Below are positions 17,619 through 26,335 of a stretch of 64,000 nucleotides of DNA, in pieces. The stretch comes from Dyadobacter soli (GTDB lineage Bacteria > Bacteroidota > Bacteroidia > Cytophagales > Spirosomataceae): contig NZ_FNAN01000018.1 in NCBI RefSeq assembly GCF_900101885.1, forward strand, positions 62,001 to 126,000, written 5' to 3'. Position 1 is the first letter of the stretch, and each line of letters starts with the position of its first letter. Below the pieces are notes generated by a model, which had not been told where the DNA came from, did not search any database, and worked only from the letters and a program-made list of their open reading frames with translations. The position numbers were made by a program, and so were the translations under genes.

Positions 17619-18614
17619 ATGGCGACGAAAACAGTACAGGACCTGGTGGTGCCGGTGGGCGTGACGCTCGACCGTTTTATCATGCACAGCCAAAGCGCGT
17701 TCCCCTACGCGACGGGCGAATTGTCGCAGTTGCTGCGCGACATTGCATTAGCCGGAAAGATCATCAACCGGGAAATCAACCGCGCGGGGCTGATCGACAT
17801 TGCGGGTGGAAATGGTACCGAAAATGTGCAGGGAGAGGACCAGCAGAAGCTCGATATCGTCGCCAACGTACGGTTCATTCGTGCATTGAAGAATGGGGGG
17901 GAGGTTTGTGCCATCCTTTCCGAAGAAGAAGAGGACATTATACACACAGGCAACGACCACGGCAAGTACGTAGTCGCCATGGACCCGCTCGACGGTTCTT
18001 CGAATATCGACGTCAATGTGTCGATCGGCTCCATTTTCTCCATTTACAGAAGGGTAACGCCCATTAACGGCCCGGCTTCGATGGAGGACTTTCTCCAAGG
18101 CGGTCGCAAGCAGATAGCGGCAGGGTACATATTATATGGCTCGTCGACCATGCTCGTGTATTCAACTGGCGATGGCGTGAATGGTTTTACATTCGATCAT
18201 TCGCTAGGGGAGTTCATTTTATCACACAAAAGCATCGGTACGCCGGCTAATGGCAAAATCTATTCTGTGAACGAAGGGCATTACCACAGCTACCCGCCGT
18301 TTGTGCAGCAATATGTGGCACAATGCAAGTCGCGGAATTTCAGCGCGCGTTACATCGGTTCGCTCGTCGGCGATTTTCACCGGAATATGCTCAAAGGCGG
18401 CATTTACCTTTATCCATCCACCAAAAAAGACCCGAAAGGCAAGCTGAGGCTGCTTTATGAATGCTATCCGCTGGCATTCATCGCCGAGAAATCGGGCGGT
18501 AAGGCGAGCGACGGCTTTGGCAGCATTCTCGACATTGTGCCGCAGTCGTTCCACCAGCGTTCTCCGCTGTACATTGGCTCTTCCGAGCTTGTGGACGACG
18601 TTGTGAAAGGCTGA
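17619..18614 (+). CDS. fbp: Class I fructose-1,6-bisphosphatase
   Basis: 331-residue gluconeogenic enzyme that hydrolyses fructose 1,6-bisphosphate to fructose 6-phosphate. The metal-binding signature DPLDGSSNIDVN lies near residues 124-135, preceded by the acidic loop ILSEEEED. The substrate-binding segment RYIGSLVGDFHRNMLKGGIY follows around residue 245. The frame is open from a TTG at 17613, but the ATG at 17619 is the natural start. Not linked to other central-metabolism genes here. Confidence 0.96.
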   Translation: MATKTVQDLVVPVGVTLDRFIMHSQSAFPYATGELSQLLRDIALAGKIINREINRAGLIDIAGGNGTENVQGEDQQKLDIVANVRFIRALKNGGEVCAILSEEEEDIIHTGNDHGKYVVAMDPLDGSSNIDVNVSIGSIFSIYRRVTPINGPASMEDFLQGGRKQIAAGYILYGSSTMLVYSTGDGVNGFTFDHSLGEFILSHKSIGTPANGKIYSVNEGHYHSYPPFVQQYVAQCKSRNFSARYIGSLVGDFHRNMLKGGIYLYPSTKKDPKGKLRLLYECYPLAFIAEKSGGKASDGFGSILDIVPQSFHQRSPLYIGSSELVDDVVKG

Positions 18615-18639
18615 TAACCGGCTACCGTTTTAGTTTTCG

Positions 18640-18647
18640 TACCTTTG
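18640..18647 (+). promoter_or_regulatory. -7 box (TACCTTTG) almost touching the helicase start codon
   Basis: TACCTTTG matches TAnnTTTG exactly and ends four bases before the ATG at 18652. With the usual -7 to +1 distance, transcription would begin at or within a few bases of the start codon, implying a leaderless or near-leaderless message. Confidence 0.4.
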
Positions 18648-18651
18648 CCGA

Positions 18652-19989
18652 ATGCAAGAGACGCAAAACTCATTCGAGCAGTTCAAGCTCAACCGGCAAT
18701 TGCTCAACGCAATTGAAGAAGCAGGTTATACCGAACCAACCCCCATTCAGGAACAGGCAATACCCGTAGCGCTTGCCGGGCAGGACATTCTGGGCATCGC
18801 TCAAACCGGTACCGGCAAGACCGCCGCTTATACATTACCGCTATTAATGCGCATCAAATATGCCCAGGGACAGCATCCCCGGGCATTGATTTTGGCCCCC
18901 ACGCGCGAGCTGGCTATGCAGATTTCCGAAGCCATCACGCAGCTCGGAAAGTATACCGACATTCGCACAGTGGTATTGTACGGCGGCGTCGGCCCGAAAA
19001 CGCAGATCGAAGCATTGCGCAAAGGCGTGGACATTATCGTGGCTACCCCGGGGCGGTTTATGGATTTGTATTTCCAGGAAGAAATAGTTGTGAAGCACCT
19101 GAATGTAATGGTGCTCGACGAGGCCGATAAAATGATGGATATGGGTTTTATGCCTCAAATCCGCAAGCTGCTTGAAATCATTCCGCGGAAACGACAGAAT
19201 ATGCTTTTCTCCGCGACATTCTCCGGCAAAGTCGAAAACCTTTCCCACGAATTCCTCGAATTCCCGACCCGCATTGAGGTTACCCCGCAGGCTACCGCCG
19301 CAGAAATGGTAACCCAGGTGCTGTACGAGGTGCCCAATTTTCGCACCAAGATCAATTTACTATCCTATTTATTAGAGGATAAAGAGACCCTCACACGCGT
19401 ACTCGTGTTTACGCGCAGCCGCGAGGTGGCCGGGCTCGTGCACCAGAATTTGCTGGGCCGCGTAGTCCCCGAAGCCGAATTACGCGTAATCCATGCAAAC
19501 AAGGGCCAGAATACCCGCATTAATGCCATGGAAGCATTTCGCGAGGGAAATATCCGGGTAATGGTGGCGACGGACGTCGTAGCGCGCGGGATCGATATTA
19601 CCGAAGTGAGCCATGTGGTCAATTTCGATGTGCCGCTGATTTATGAAGATTACGTGCACCGCATTGGCCGGACCGGTCGGGCTAATACAATCGGTAATGC
19701 GATCACTTTTATGACCATCGCCGACGAATACCACATCCGGAAAATCGAAGCGATGATCCGTATGGAAATTCCGAGGGCGGAGTTCCCGGACGATGTTTAC
19801 ATTGCCGAGACGCCCTTCCAGGAGCGGCAGGACATGCTTCGGGAAATCGATAACCAGCGCCGGAAGGAAGATCCGACCTTCAAAGGGGCATTTCACGAGA
19901 AAAAACACAGCTATCCGCCGGCGAAGAAAGGCGCGGGGAATACCAGTAGGGGACGCAGGCAAGCATCGGGAAGAAGTAAACGAAGGTAA
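18652..19989 (+). CDS. DEAD-box ATP-dependent RNA helicase (RhlE-like)
   Basis: 445 residues. All DEAD-box motifs are present in order: the Q motif (FEQFKLNRQL to PTPIQEQAIP), motif I AQTGTGKT, Ia PTRELAMQ, II DEAD, III SAT, and VI HRIGRTGR. The C terminus is a short basic, probably RNA-binding tail (KKGAGNTSRGRRQASGRSKRR-like, last ~35 residues). Such proteins remodel rRNA or unwind mRNA; RhlE-type assignment rests on overall layout and is less sure than the helicase call. Confidence 0.93.
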   Translation: MQETQNSFEQFKLNRQLLNAIEEAGYTEPTPIQEQAIPVALAGQDILGIAQTGTGKTAAYTLPLLMRIKYAQGQHPRALILAPTRELAMQISEAITQLGKYTDIRTVVLYGGVGPKTQIEALRKGVDIIVATPGRFMDLYFQEEIVVKHLNVMVLDEADKMMDMGFMPQIRKLLEIIPRKRQNMLFSATFSGKVENLSHEFLEFPTRIEVTPQATAAEMVTQVLYEVPNFRTKINLLSYLLEDKETLTRVLVFTRSREVAGLVHQNLLGRVVPEAELRVIHANKGQNTRINAMEAFREGNIRVMVATDVVARGIDITEVSHVVNFDVPLIYEDYVHRIGRTGRANTIGNAITFMTIADEYHIRKIEAMIRMEIPRAEFPDDVYIAETPFQERQDMLREIDNQRRKEDPTFKGAFHEKKHSYPPAKKGAGNTSRGRRQASGRSKRR

Positions 19990-20057
19990 TGCAATACAAT
20001 TCCAATAAATCCGTTTAACTTGGACAATAGAAACCTGTTCTTCTATTAAAGTCAATT

Positions 20058-20798
20058 ATGAAAGAGTCTGTTGTAATTTGGCTTGCCCTTTTGATACCTG
20101 TGCTGAGCTTCGCTCAAAACACGCATCTGGCAAGCGCGGGTCCAAGCACAGATACAAACGTTGCCCCCAAAAAGTCCCTCGATTTAAAAGAGAGGCGCGT
20201 TACCCCGCTCTTCGGGGAAGTGAGCAAGACATCGGAGCAGATTGATGAAGAGATCAAATTCCTGAGTGAATGCGACAAATCATTTTCCAGCCGCACAGAG
20301 GCCAGCAGCTTTTTCGCGACCCGTGCGTGGGAATATTTGCAGGAAGGTTCTCTGGACACAGCCTGCTACCGCTTCAATCTCGCCCACCTGTTGAACGACA
20401 AGAATGTGGAAGCTTACTGGGGGCTCGGAGTTGTATCGTACCAGCGCGAAAGCTGGGTGGATGCGAAAAGAATGCTGAGTAAGGGCGTGAGCCTGCAAGG
20501 AGACAATGTACCGCTGCTGGTGGATCTGTCGACAGTTGAACTCAAACTGTTCGCAATCACCAGCCGGAAAGAGGAGTTGGACGAGGCGGCCGAATTGCTG
20601 AAACATGCTGTTTCCATTGATTCTACTTACGCGCTCGGCCAGTATAACCTGGCATTGCTGCATTACAATCTCAACGAACTCGACAAGTCGTGGGATCATT
20701 TGCACAAGGGCCGGACGCTGGATTTCAGTCAACTTAACCTCGACTTTGTTGAACTATTAAAAGCGAAGATGCCCGACCCGCAAGGTTTTTTCAAATAA
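20058..20798 (+). CDS. Exported TPR-repeat protein
   Basis: 246 residues beginning with a signal peptide (MKESVVIWLA to VLSFAQ). From about residue 95 there are three to four tetratricopeptide-like helical pairs (AWEYLQEGSLDTACYRFNLAH, VEAYWGLGVVSYQRESWVDA, ALGQYNLALLHYNLNELDKS in part). No catalytic motif is seen. Likely a periplasmic protein-interaction module. Followed by its own terminator, so probably monocistronic. Confidence 0.75.
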   Translation: MKESVVIWLALLIPVLSFAQNTHLASAGPSTDTNVAPKKSLDLKERRVTPLFGEVSKTSEQIDEEIKFLSECDKSFSSRTEASSFFATRAWEYLQEGSLDTACYRFNLAHLLNDKNVEAYWGLGVVSYQRESWVDAKRMLSKGVSLQGDNVPLLVDLSTVELKLFAITSRKEELDEAAELLKHAVSIDSTYALGQYNLALLHYNLNELDKSWDHLHKGRTLDFSQLNLDFVELLKAKMPDPQGFFK

Positions 20799-20820
20799 GG
20801 TGGCATGGTTCCGAAATTGC

Positions 20821-20847
20821 AAAGTCTCCCGCTTGGGAGACTTTTTT
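20821..20847 (+). terminator. Rho-independent terminator after the TPR gene
   Basis: A perfect 10-bp stem (AAAGTCTCCC at 20821-20830, complement at 20835-20844) with a GCTT loop runs into a T-run, 23 bases past the stop. Confidence 0.88.
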
Positions 20848-20917
20848 GTTTTATTTATATTGCTCATAATCATTTTGTTATCTAAAAATTGGTACAATTT
20901 TTGTGCAGCACTAGGTC

Positions 20918-21400
20918 ATGAAACAAAGACGCTGGTATCTTATCATTCCGCTTTTCTTGCTGGCTCTGACTATTCGCGCGCAGTCGGTAAAAGTGGTCAA
21001 ATACGAGGATCTGGAACGGCTTGTACGGGTAAAGGACGACACTTTGAATGTCGTCAATTTCTGGGCGACCTGGTGTGGGCCTTGCGTGAAAGAGCTGCCG
21101 CAGTTTGAGGCATTGAATAAAACCGGTGCTTCGAAAAAAGTGAGGGTGCTCCTCGTGAGCATGGATGATGTGAAAACGCTGGATAACAAAGTGAAGCCGT
21201 TCGTGAAACAGCGGAAACTGAAATCGAAAGTCGTTTTACTGAATGAGCCCGATCTGAATACCTGGGTCGATAAGCTGGTGCCCGAATGGTCGGGTGCATT
21301 GCCAATGACGCTGATCGTGAACGAGAAGAATCAGGTGAGGAAATTTATTGGTAAACCCGTGAAGGAAGGAGAACTGCAATCCATTATCAATCAATTATAA
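20918..21400 (+). CDS. Exported TlpA-like thioredoxin-fold protein
   Basis: 160 residues with a signal peptide (MKQRRWYLII to TIRAQ) and a thioredoxin domain whose active site is WATWCGPCVKELP near residue 47-59; the cis-Pro region is GALPMTLIV. Periplasmic thiol-disulfide reductase of the TlpA/ResA kind, which may keep cytochrome or enzyme cysteines reduced. The next gene, another thioredoxin-fold protein, begins six bases after the stop, so the two form an operon. Confidence 0.87.
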   Translation: MKQRRWYLIIPLFLLALTIRAQSVKVVKYEDLERLVRVKDDTLNVVNFWATWCGPCVKELPQFEALNKTGASKKVRVLLVSMDDVKTLDNKVKPFVKQRKLKSKVVLLNEPDLNTWVDKLVPEWSGALPMTLIVNEKNQVRKFIGKPVKEGELQSIINQL

Positions 21401-21406
21401 ACGCTT

Positions 21407-22030
21407 ATGAAAAAGGTAAAAACCGCATCGTTTCTGGCGCTGTTACTGGCGTTTTGCATTCAGGGTACCGCATTTAAGGCCGACGGCTACAAGGTTGGCG
21501 ACGAGGTTCAGGATTTCAGTTTGAAGGGAATTGATGGTAAAATGGTGTCGCTAAGTGGTCAGAAGGAAGTAAAGGGATACATTATCGCATTCACCTGTAA
21601 CACCTGCCCGGTAGCGAAAACTTACGAAGACCGGATCATCGCCTTAAATGCAAAATATGCCGCAAAAGGCTATCCGGTAATTGCCATTCAGCCGAATGAC
21701 GTGAATGCTTCGCCCGGCGACTCGTTCCAGGCCATGCAGCAACGTGCTAAATCGAAGGGTTATACATTCCCGTATTTGTCGGATGAGACGCAGAATATCA
21801 CCAAAGCCTTCGGTGCGACGAATACCCCGCACATGTTTGTGGTAAGAAAAGAAGGTGAGAAATTTAAAGTAGCCTACATCGGCGCGATCGACAACAACCA
21901 GGGCGATCCGCAAGCCGCTAGTCAGAAATATGTGGAGAATGCAGTGAATGAACTTCTGGCAGGTAAAACAGCCGTCACCACGCCATCGGCAAGAGCGGTG
22001 GGATGTGGTATTAAATGGAAGAATGCTTAA
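21407..22030 (+). CDS. Exported peroxiredoxin-like thioredoxin-family protein
   Basis: 207 residues with a signal peptide (MKKVKTASFL to GTAFKAD). The AhpC/TSA-type fold starts VGDEVQDFSLKGIDG and has the cysteine motif CNTCPVAKTYEDR near residue 65, in place of the usual PxxxTxxC of peroxiredoxins. Proteins of this type are common in Bacteroidota as thioredoxin-family proteins; whether it reduces peroxides or disulfides is unresolved. Co-transcribed with the TlpA-like gene upstream. Confidence 0.82.
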   Translation: MKKVKTASFLALLLAFCIQGTAFKADGYKVGDEVQDFSLKGIDGKMVSLSGQKEVKGYIIAFTCNTCPVAKTYEDRIIALNAKYAAKGYPVIAIQPNDVNASPGDSFQAMQQRAKSKGYTFPYLSDETQNITKAFGATNTPHMFVVRKEGEKFKVAYIGAIDNNQGDPQAASQKYVENAVNELLAGKTAVTTPSARAVGCGIKWKNA

Positions 22031-22038
22031 AAAATATG

Positions 22039-22081
22039 ATGTCAAACTGAGCGAACCAGCGATGTACGCTCAGTTTGACAT
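22039..22081. terminator. Bidirectional terminator between convergent genes
   Basis: A perfect 15-bp inverted repeat (22039-22053 and 22067-22081, ATGTCAAACTGAGCG and its complement) with a 13-base loop fills the 57-base gap between the plus-strand gene ending at 22030 and the minus-strand gene ending at 22088. Confidence 0.82.
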
Positions 22082-22087
22082 TTAGCA

Positions 22088-23173
22088 TTACTGGAAGAAG
22101 AATCCGCTTGGGATAACGCCTACTTTAATAGAATCGACTACACTTCCGTCCGTGCGGTAGCGCACTGCGTATCCCGCCTGCGTGTACGACGGGCTCACAG
22201 CCCCGTAAAGCAACCCTTGTGACGGATCAACGGCAAGGCCGGAGAAGTGGCGGGGGATCAGCGGTGTTCCTACCGCGATTTGCGTATCGGAAATGGAGAA
22301 TTTATAGGTCGCACCATGCTCCTTAAAGGCATCATCAAACCACGAAAGCACGAAGAAAATAGATTTCAGATCATTGCTGAACGCAAAGTTACCCACTGCT
22401 TTGGTGCCGCCGGTAGCGATGGTCATCGTTGCTTCGGTAGCATTGCTTTCTGTATTAATGCGCAGCACCTTATCACCCGCGCTCACCCAAAGCTTCCCAT
22501 TTGCATCGATACCCACGGGATTGGCGATTCCAGGTGTCGAAATCGGCGATGTTGCTTCGTCGGAAGTAGTGTTGATGATCGCCAGGCTGTTTCCTGCACC
22601 CCATTGCGTAGTTCCTACGTAAAGTTTTCCATTATTATAGACCAGGTTTTCAGGACCATTGGCAACATTGATTTTCTTCGTCACCTTTTTAGTAGTAAGG
22701 TCGATCACCGCGATGTACCCGGTCGAGTATTTCTGATCTGCATTGGTTCCCCAGCAGGAAACATATGCCTTGCTGCCTGCGATCGCTACTTCGCGGGGAT
22801 TCTCGATGTCCGGTGCACCGATGGTACCTTCATCTCTGAAAGTGTATCGTTCAACGAACTGTACCCTGTCCTGGCCCGCCGCAGAGTTATCGACGAGGAT
22901 AATGCCCTGTTTTTCGGATGCGGTATAATCCTGCACGCCGCCTTTCAGATCAGTACCATTGGCAGCGGCGAAAATATCGAGGTCGGCGGTAGTCCTTTCA
23001 CGCGGGAAAAAGGATACTGCACCGTTGTTCTGCTGGAAATTGCCTTCATTCGACACAAACACACCACTTACGTAATCGCCTTTGGGAGCCGGGTCGCTTT
23101 GGTTACAAGACCACAGCAATGCGGCAGAAAACGCTACTGCTAATGAACTGGCTAACTGTTTTTTCATTTTCAT
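22088..23173 (-). CDS. BtuG-like surface lipoprotein, YncE/DUF5074-type beta-propeller
   Basis: 361 residues from the ATG at 23173, four bases after the receptor stop; a second ATG two codons on is possible. The N terminus carries a lipobox (AALLWSC), so the mature protein is a lipoprotein. The rest is a series of beta-propeller-like blades with YncE features (VAIAGSKAYVSCWG, GYIAVIDLTTKKV, ANGPENLVYNNGKLYVG, GIANPVGIDANGKLWV). In Bacteroides, BtuG is a surface beta-propeller lipoprotein that captures cobalamin and sits on BtuB. The shared riboswitch-led operon with a BtuB-like receptor is the main reason for the BtuG-like call; sequence identity to BtuG was not tested. Confidence 0.75.
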   Translation of the reverse strand: MKMKKQLASSLAVAFSAALLWSCNQSDPAPKGDYVSGVFVSNEGNFQQNNGAVSFFPRERTTADLDIFAAANGTDLKGGVQDYTASEKQGIILVDNSAAGQDRVQFVERYTFRDEGTIGAPDIENPREVAIAGSKAYVSCWGTNADQKYSTGYIAVIDLTTKKVTKKINVANGPENLVYNNGKLYVGTTQWGAGNSLAIINTTSDEATSPISTPGIANPVGIDANGKLWVSAGDKVLRINTESNATEATMTIATGGTKAVGNFAFSNDLKSIFFVLSWFDDAFKEHGATYKFSISDTQIAVGTPLIPRHFSGLAVDPSQGLLYGAVSPSYTQAGYAVRYRTDGSVVDSIKVGVIPSGFFFQ

Positions 23174-23177
23174 TGAT

Positions 23178-25100
23178 TTATTGGGAATCATAACTAAAGG
23201 TTAAACTTAATGCAAAACTTCTTCCCGGCATCGCATTATTTCTGACATTCAGATAAAACGTGTCGGTAACGTTACGGATCTGCGCCTGCAAATGCATCCT
23301 GAACTCATCGAACCGAAAGGTCGTCTCGCCGATCAGGGTCACCAGCCCGTAACCGTCCAGGAATTGAATATTATCGGAAGTGGAGTAACGCTTGCTGGCG
23401 GCCTGGAACTGGGTGGTAAACCGCGTCAATTTATACTGGAAGAACATATTGACATTCGCCGTGTGCTCCGGAACGAAAACCAGTTGCTTACCCACAACAT
23501 CCTGAGAATAATTATCATAGGCTTTTTCCTGGCTGCTTTTGTTGAATGCATAGCCGGCATCCAGGCCGGTATGCCAGAAGCCGATTTGGCGCTGGTAGTT
23601 CAATTGTAGCTCGATACCCCGCGCCAGCACCTGTTGCAGGTTCTCGACGCGAAAGCCGCTCGACGGGTTCCAGTAAGTCCAGTCTTTGATACGGTTATGG
23701 TAAAAAGTCGCTGAGGTGCGCAACGAGCCGCCAATCGCTCTTCTGAATGCCTGTTCCAGGCCGATTTCCTTGTTCCAGCCTGTTTCCGGCCGGATACCCG
23801 GATTCCCGAGATCTTTCCAATAGCGCTCGTTCAGCGTGGGTACGCGATAGCTGCGCCCGGCCGAACCTTTGATTTTGAGATCATACCTTATTTTTTGAAC
23901 CAAACCATATTCCAAACCCACGGAAGGCGTGAACGGCGGATTGTAGCCGGTTACCAAACCTTGCCTGAGGTTGACAGAAGTGATTATTCTCGCAGTCGGC
24001 TGCCAGCGGGTCAGTAGAAACAGGTCCGTGCGGTTCTCGCTCACGGGCGATTGCGCATACCCGGGCACGCGCGAGCGGTAATGCGTCCATTCGCCCCCGG
24101 CTTTGATGGAAACAGGATTTACATTGTCTCCAAGATTTAGCATAAAGTCCTTTTCAATTCTCGAAGCGAATTTATCCGTTACCGAATGGTCGGGCCGGGA
24201 AAGGTCGCCTTTGGCATAATCGATAATGTCCCTTACCCAGGCTGTACGCATAGCGAGCGAGCCTGCCTGGTAGCGGAGCATCGTGCGATAGGCCGTGGTA
24301 CGCGTCATTTCGCGACCCATTTCGTCGTCGGGAATGAGCACGAGGTTATTGTCCGTGAGCCAAATGTGCGCGGAAATTTCCCGATCGTTTTTCGCCCGGA
24401 AAAACAAATCCTGGACAATGCCTTTCTGTGCGGTTTCAGTTGGCAAAAGCAGATAACCCCGCCGCAAGGGTTTCCGGTAATCGTTGTTCATTTTGCCATT
24501 GTAAACCGCCGTTTTTCCAGAAAACTCCCATTTTTCATTCAAATGCGTGAAATAGCGGAAAGTTTCCTGCACCTGGTAATTGTTAAAACTCGCCCGTTGT
24601 GCCCCGGCGGTTACGGAAAGCGGCTTATCCGGCGCTTTACTTCCCAGTAAAATGCTTCCTCCCACCGCATCCGACCCCACAATGCTGGCCGCGGAACCGT
24701 ATTGTATGGAGAGCTGATCAAAACCGGCGACGGGAATCGTTGAGAAGTCGGTCTGACCCAGGGTAGGGGCATTGATATTGAGTCCGTTCCACAAAACAGC
24801 CGTGTGGTTGGCGGAAGTACCTCTGAATGAGGCGGTACTAAGCTGGCCGGGGCCGTAATTCCTGAATGCAATGGGTGTAAATGCAGAAAGAACATCGCTG
24901 ATGTTCTGGAACCTCAGCTGTGTGAGGGAAGCTGAGTCGATGGCCTGAATTTTTAGGCCGCTCATGAATTTTTCCGGTACAAAGCCCCGCACAACTACGG
25001 TTTCGAGGGCAATGGAGTCGTTTTGTGCATAACCCGGCAATGTGAGTGCAAAACTCGCCCACAATACCCAGTATCCCACAAATCTCCGGTCGGTAAACAC
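23178..25100 (-). CDS. btuB: TonB-dependent outer-membrane receptor, BtuB-like (cobalamin)
   Basis: 640 residues from a GTG at 25100, opening the signal peptide FTDRRFVGYWVLWASF to GYAQ. The ORF extends 61 codons upstream, but that part overlaps the cobalamin riboswitch and is not protein-like, so it is untranslated leader; a TTG two codons upstream is the alternative start. The plug domain is visible (ISDVLSAFTPIAFRNYG, ASFRGTSANHTAVLWNG, GSDAVGGSILLGS), followed by a barrel with many alternating beta-strands and a terminal aromatic strand (ALSLTFSYDSQ). Takes up a B12 compound using TonB energy. Followed by the BtuG-like lipoprotein. Confidence 0.87.
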   Translation of the reverse strand: MFTDRRFVGYWVLWASFALTLPGYAQNDSIALETVVVRGFVPEKFMSGLKIQAIDSASLTQLRFQNISDVLSAFTPIAFRNYGPGQLSTASFRGTSANHTAVLWNGLNINAPTLGQTDFSTIPVAGFDQLSIQYGSAASIVGSDAVGGSILLGSKAPDKPLSVTAGAQRASFNNYQVQETFRYFTHLNEKWEFSGKTAVYNGKMNNDYRKPLRRGYLLLPTETAQKGIVQDLFFRAKNDREISAHIWLTDNNLVLIPDDEMGREMTRTTAYRTMLRYQAGSLAMRTAWVRDIIDYAKGDLSRPDHSVTDKFASRIEKDFMLNLGDNVNPVSIKAGGEWTHYRSRVPGYAQSPVSENRTDLFLLTRWQPTARIITSVNLRQGLVTGYNPPFTPSVGLEYGLVQKIRYDLKIKGSAGRSYRVPTLNERYWKDLGNPGIRPETGWNKEIGLEQAFRRAIGGSLRTSATFYHNRIKDWTYWNPSSGFRVENLQQVLARGIELQLNYQRQIGFWHTGLDAGYAFNKSSQEKAYDNYSQDVVGKQLVFVPEHTANVNMFFQYKLTRFTTQFQAASKRYSTSDNIQFLDGYGLVTLIGETTFRFDEFRMHLQAQIRNVTDTFYLNVRNNAMPGRSFALSLTFSYDSQ

Positions 25101-25154
25101 TTTCAAATCGCAATGATTGGCGTCGATCTTGCGCTTTTCCTCCGAAAACGGGCC

Positions 25155-25336
25155 GATCAAATGCTCTGGCAGGTCTCCTGGCTCGTCTTTCGCGTCCTGT
25201 GCCTTCCCGTCGGTAAACAGTGGCATGAAGATGGGACGCAAATGGGCAGACTTACAGTTGCGGGGACAGTTTCCGGTTCTCACGGAATTCCCTATTAAGC
25301 CTAATTGCTGATTAGAAGCAGCTTATGGCACCAAGC
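25155..25336 (-). ncRNA. Cobalamin (B12) riboswitch
   Basis: Read on the minus strand, the conserved landmarks occur in order: GGTGCC near the 5' end, TTAATAGGGAA, a CCG-GTGAGAA-CCGG-like hairpin, ACTGTCCCCGCAACTGTAAG, then a GGGAAGGC element and the B12 box AGCCAGGAGACCTGCC (25168-25183). This order is that of the adenosylcobalamin aptamer (RF00174 type). It lies 55 bases upstream of the receptor GTG. It most likely lowers expression of the btuB-like operon when cobalamin is plentiful. Exact ends are approximate. Confidence 0.93.
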
Positions 25337-25341
25337 GGGTG

Positions 25342-25349
25342 CAAAGTTA
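25342..25349 (-). promoter_or_regulatory. Candidate -7 box (TAACTTTG) driving the riboswitch operon
   Basis: Minus-strand TAACTTTG matches TAnnTTTG exactly. It would start transcription about at 25335, right at the 5' edge of the aptamer. A divergent -7 box for the EamA gene lies 38 bases away. Confidence 0.5.
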
Positions 25350-25387
25350 GGCATTTCCCCCGACTTTCTGTTGTGTAGGATAACCGC

Positions 25388-25395
25388 TATCTTTG
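25388..25395 (+). promoter_or_regulatory. Candidate -7 box (TATCTTTG) for the EamA transporter
   Basis: TATCTTTG matches TAnnTTTG exactly, 13 bases before the TTG at 25409. Transcription would start around 25402, leaving a leader of only a few bases if the TTG is used. Confidence 0.42.
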
Positions 25396-25408
25396 CGCCA
25401 AATTACGA

Positions 25409-26335
25409 TTGCTTTTGGCCGCTTCTACTGATAATTTTCCGACCACATCCTCCCTGAAAGGCATTTACCTCATGCTGGGAGCCGCATTTTTCTTCTCGCT
25501 CACGTCTGCGATATCGAAATGGCTCGGCCGCGAATTCCACATCGTGCAACTGGTATTTTTCAGGAATATCGTGGGGGTAGTATTTATCATCAGCAGCATC
25601 TGGAATCGTCCTCTCAGGCAGGAAGGTGGAAAGTTGGGGCTGCTCATTTTCAGGGGAGTAGTGGGTACGTTATCGCTTTACATGCTCTTTTACGCCATCC
25701 AGACCCTCGGCCTCGGCCGCGCATCTACCTATCAATATACCTATCCGATTTTCCTTGCGCTCTTTTCATGGCTACTTATCGGCGAGACGCTCAATGGAAA
25801 GGAATGGATGGCCATATTCGTGGGTTTTACGGGTATTCTGTTCGTTTTCCGGCCCGACCTCTCGTCTTCCCTCCGCGACAATGCGTTGGGACTAGGCAAT
25901 GCATTACTGACGGCCGTCTCCTATTTGTCGATCCGGCAGCTCGGCGTCGTGTATGATACGCGCGCGATCATTCTTTCTTTTATGCTCAGTGGTATCGTTA
26001 TGCCCATTTTGTCGATGCTGGTCGGTACCTATTATCCAATGGAGCATCTGGATTTTCTGATAGGCACATTCAAATGGCCGGAGAATGCCTGGCAATGGCT
26101 GGGATTTCTCACATTGGGCCTTACCGCGCTTATCGGGCAACGAATGCTGACGCAATCGTTCACCTACGATAAAGCAGGGCGCGTCGCCGCTGTTGGCTAT
26201 TCCAATATCCTTTTTTCGGTATTGATCGGCTTCCTGATGGGAGAAGCTATCCCGACGCTTTCGATGCTGACGGGTATGTTGCTGATCATTACCGGCGGCA
26301 TTCTGGTGTCTTTGGCTAAAACCAAAAAAGCTTAA
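25409..26335 (+). CDS. EamA/DMT-family inner-membrane transporter
   Basis: About 308 residues with ten predicted membrane helices arranged as two EamA halves (LMLGAAFFFSLTSAISK at the start, GYSNILFSVLIGFLMGEAIP and LLIITGGILVSL near the end). Drug/metabolite-type exporters of this family have varied substrates; none can be assigned here. The start is uncertain: the frame begins at a TTG (25409), while the first in-frame ATG (25472) would cut the first helix. Its stop overlaps the stop of a broken gene on the other strand by two bases. Confidence 0.82.
   Translation: MLLAASTDNFPTTSSLKGIYLMLGAAFFFSLTSAISKWLGREFHIVQLVFFRNIVGVVFIISSIWNRPLRQEGGKLGLLIFRGVVGTLSLYMLFYAIQTLGLGRASTYQYTYPIFLALFSWLLIGETLNGKEWMAIFVGFTGILFVFRPDLSSSLRDNALGLGNALLTAVSYLSIRQLGVVYDTRAIILSFMLSGIVMPILSMLVGTYYPMEHLDFLIGTFKWPENAWQWLGFLTLGLTALIGQRMLTQSFTYDKAGRVAAVGYSNILFSVLIGFLMGEAIPTLSMLTGMLLIITGGILVSLAKTKKA

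Noticed and set aside
25101..25283. 61-codon N-terminal extension of the BtuB-like receptor
   Set aside because: This stretch is the 3' half of the cobalamin riboswitch, with the conserved B12 box; the signal peptide begins after it.
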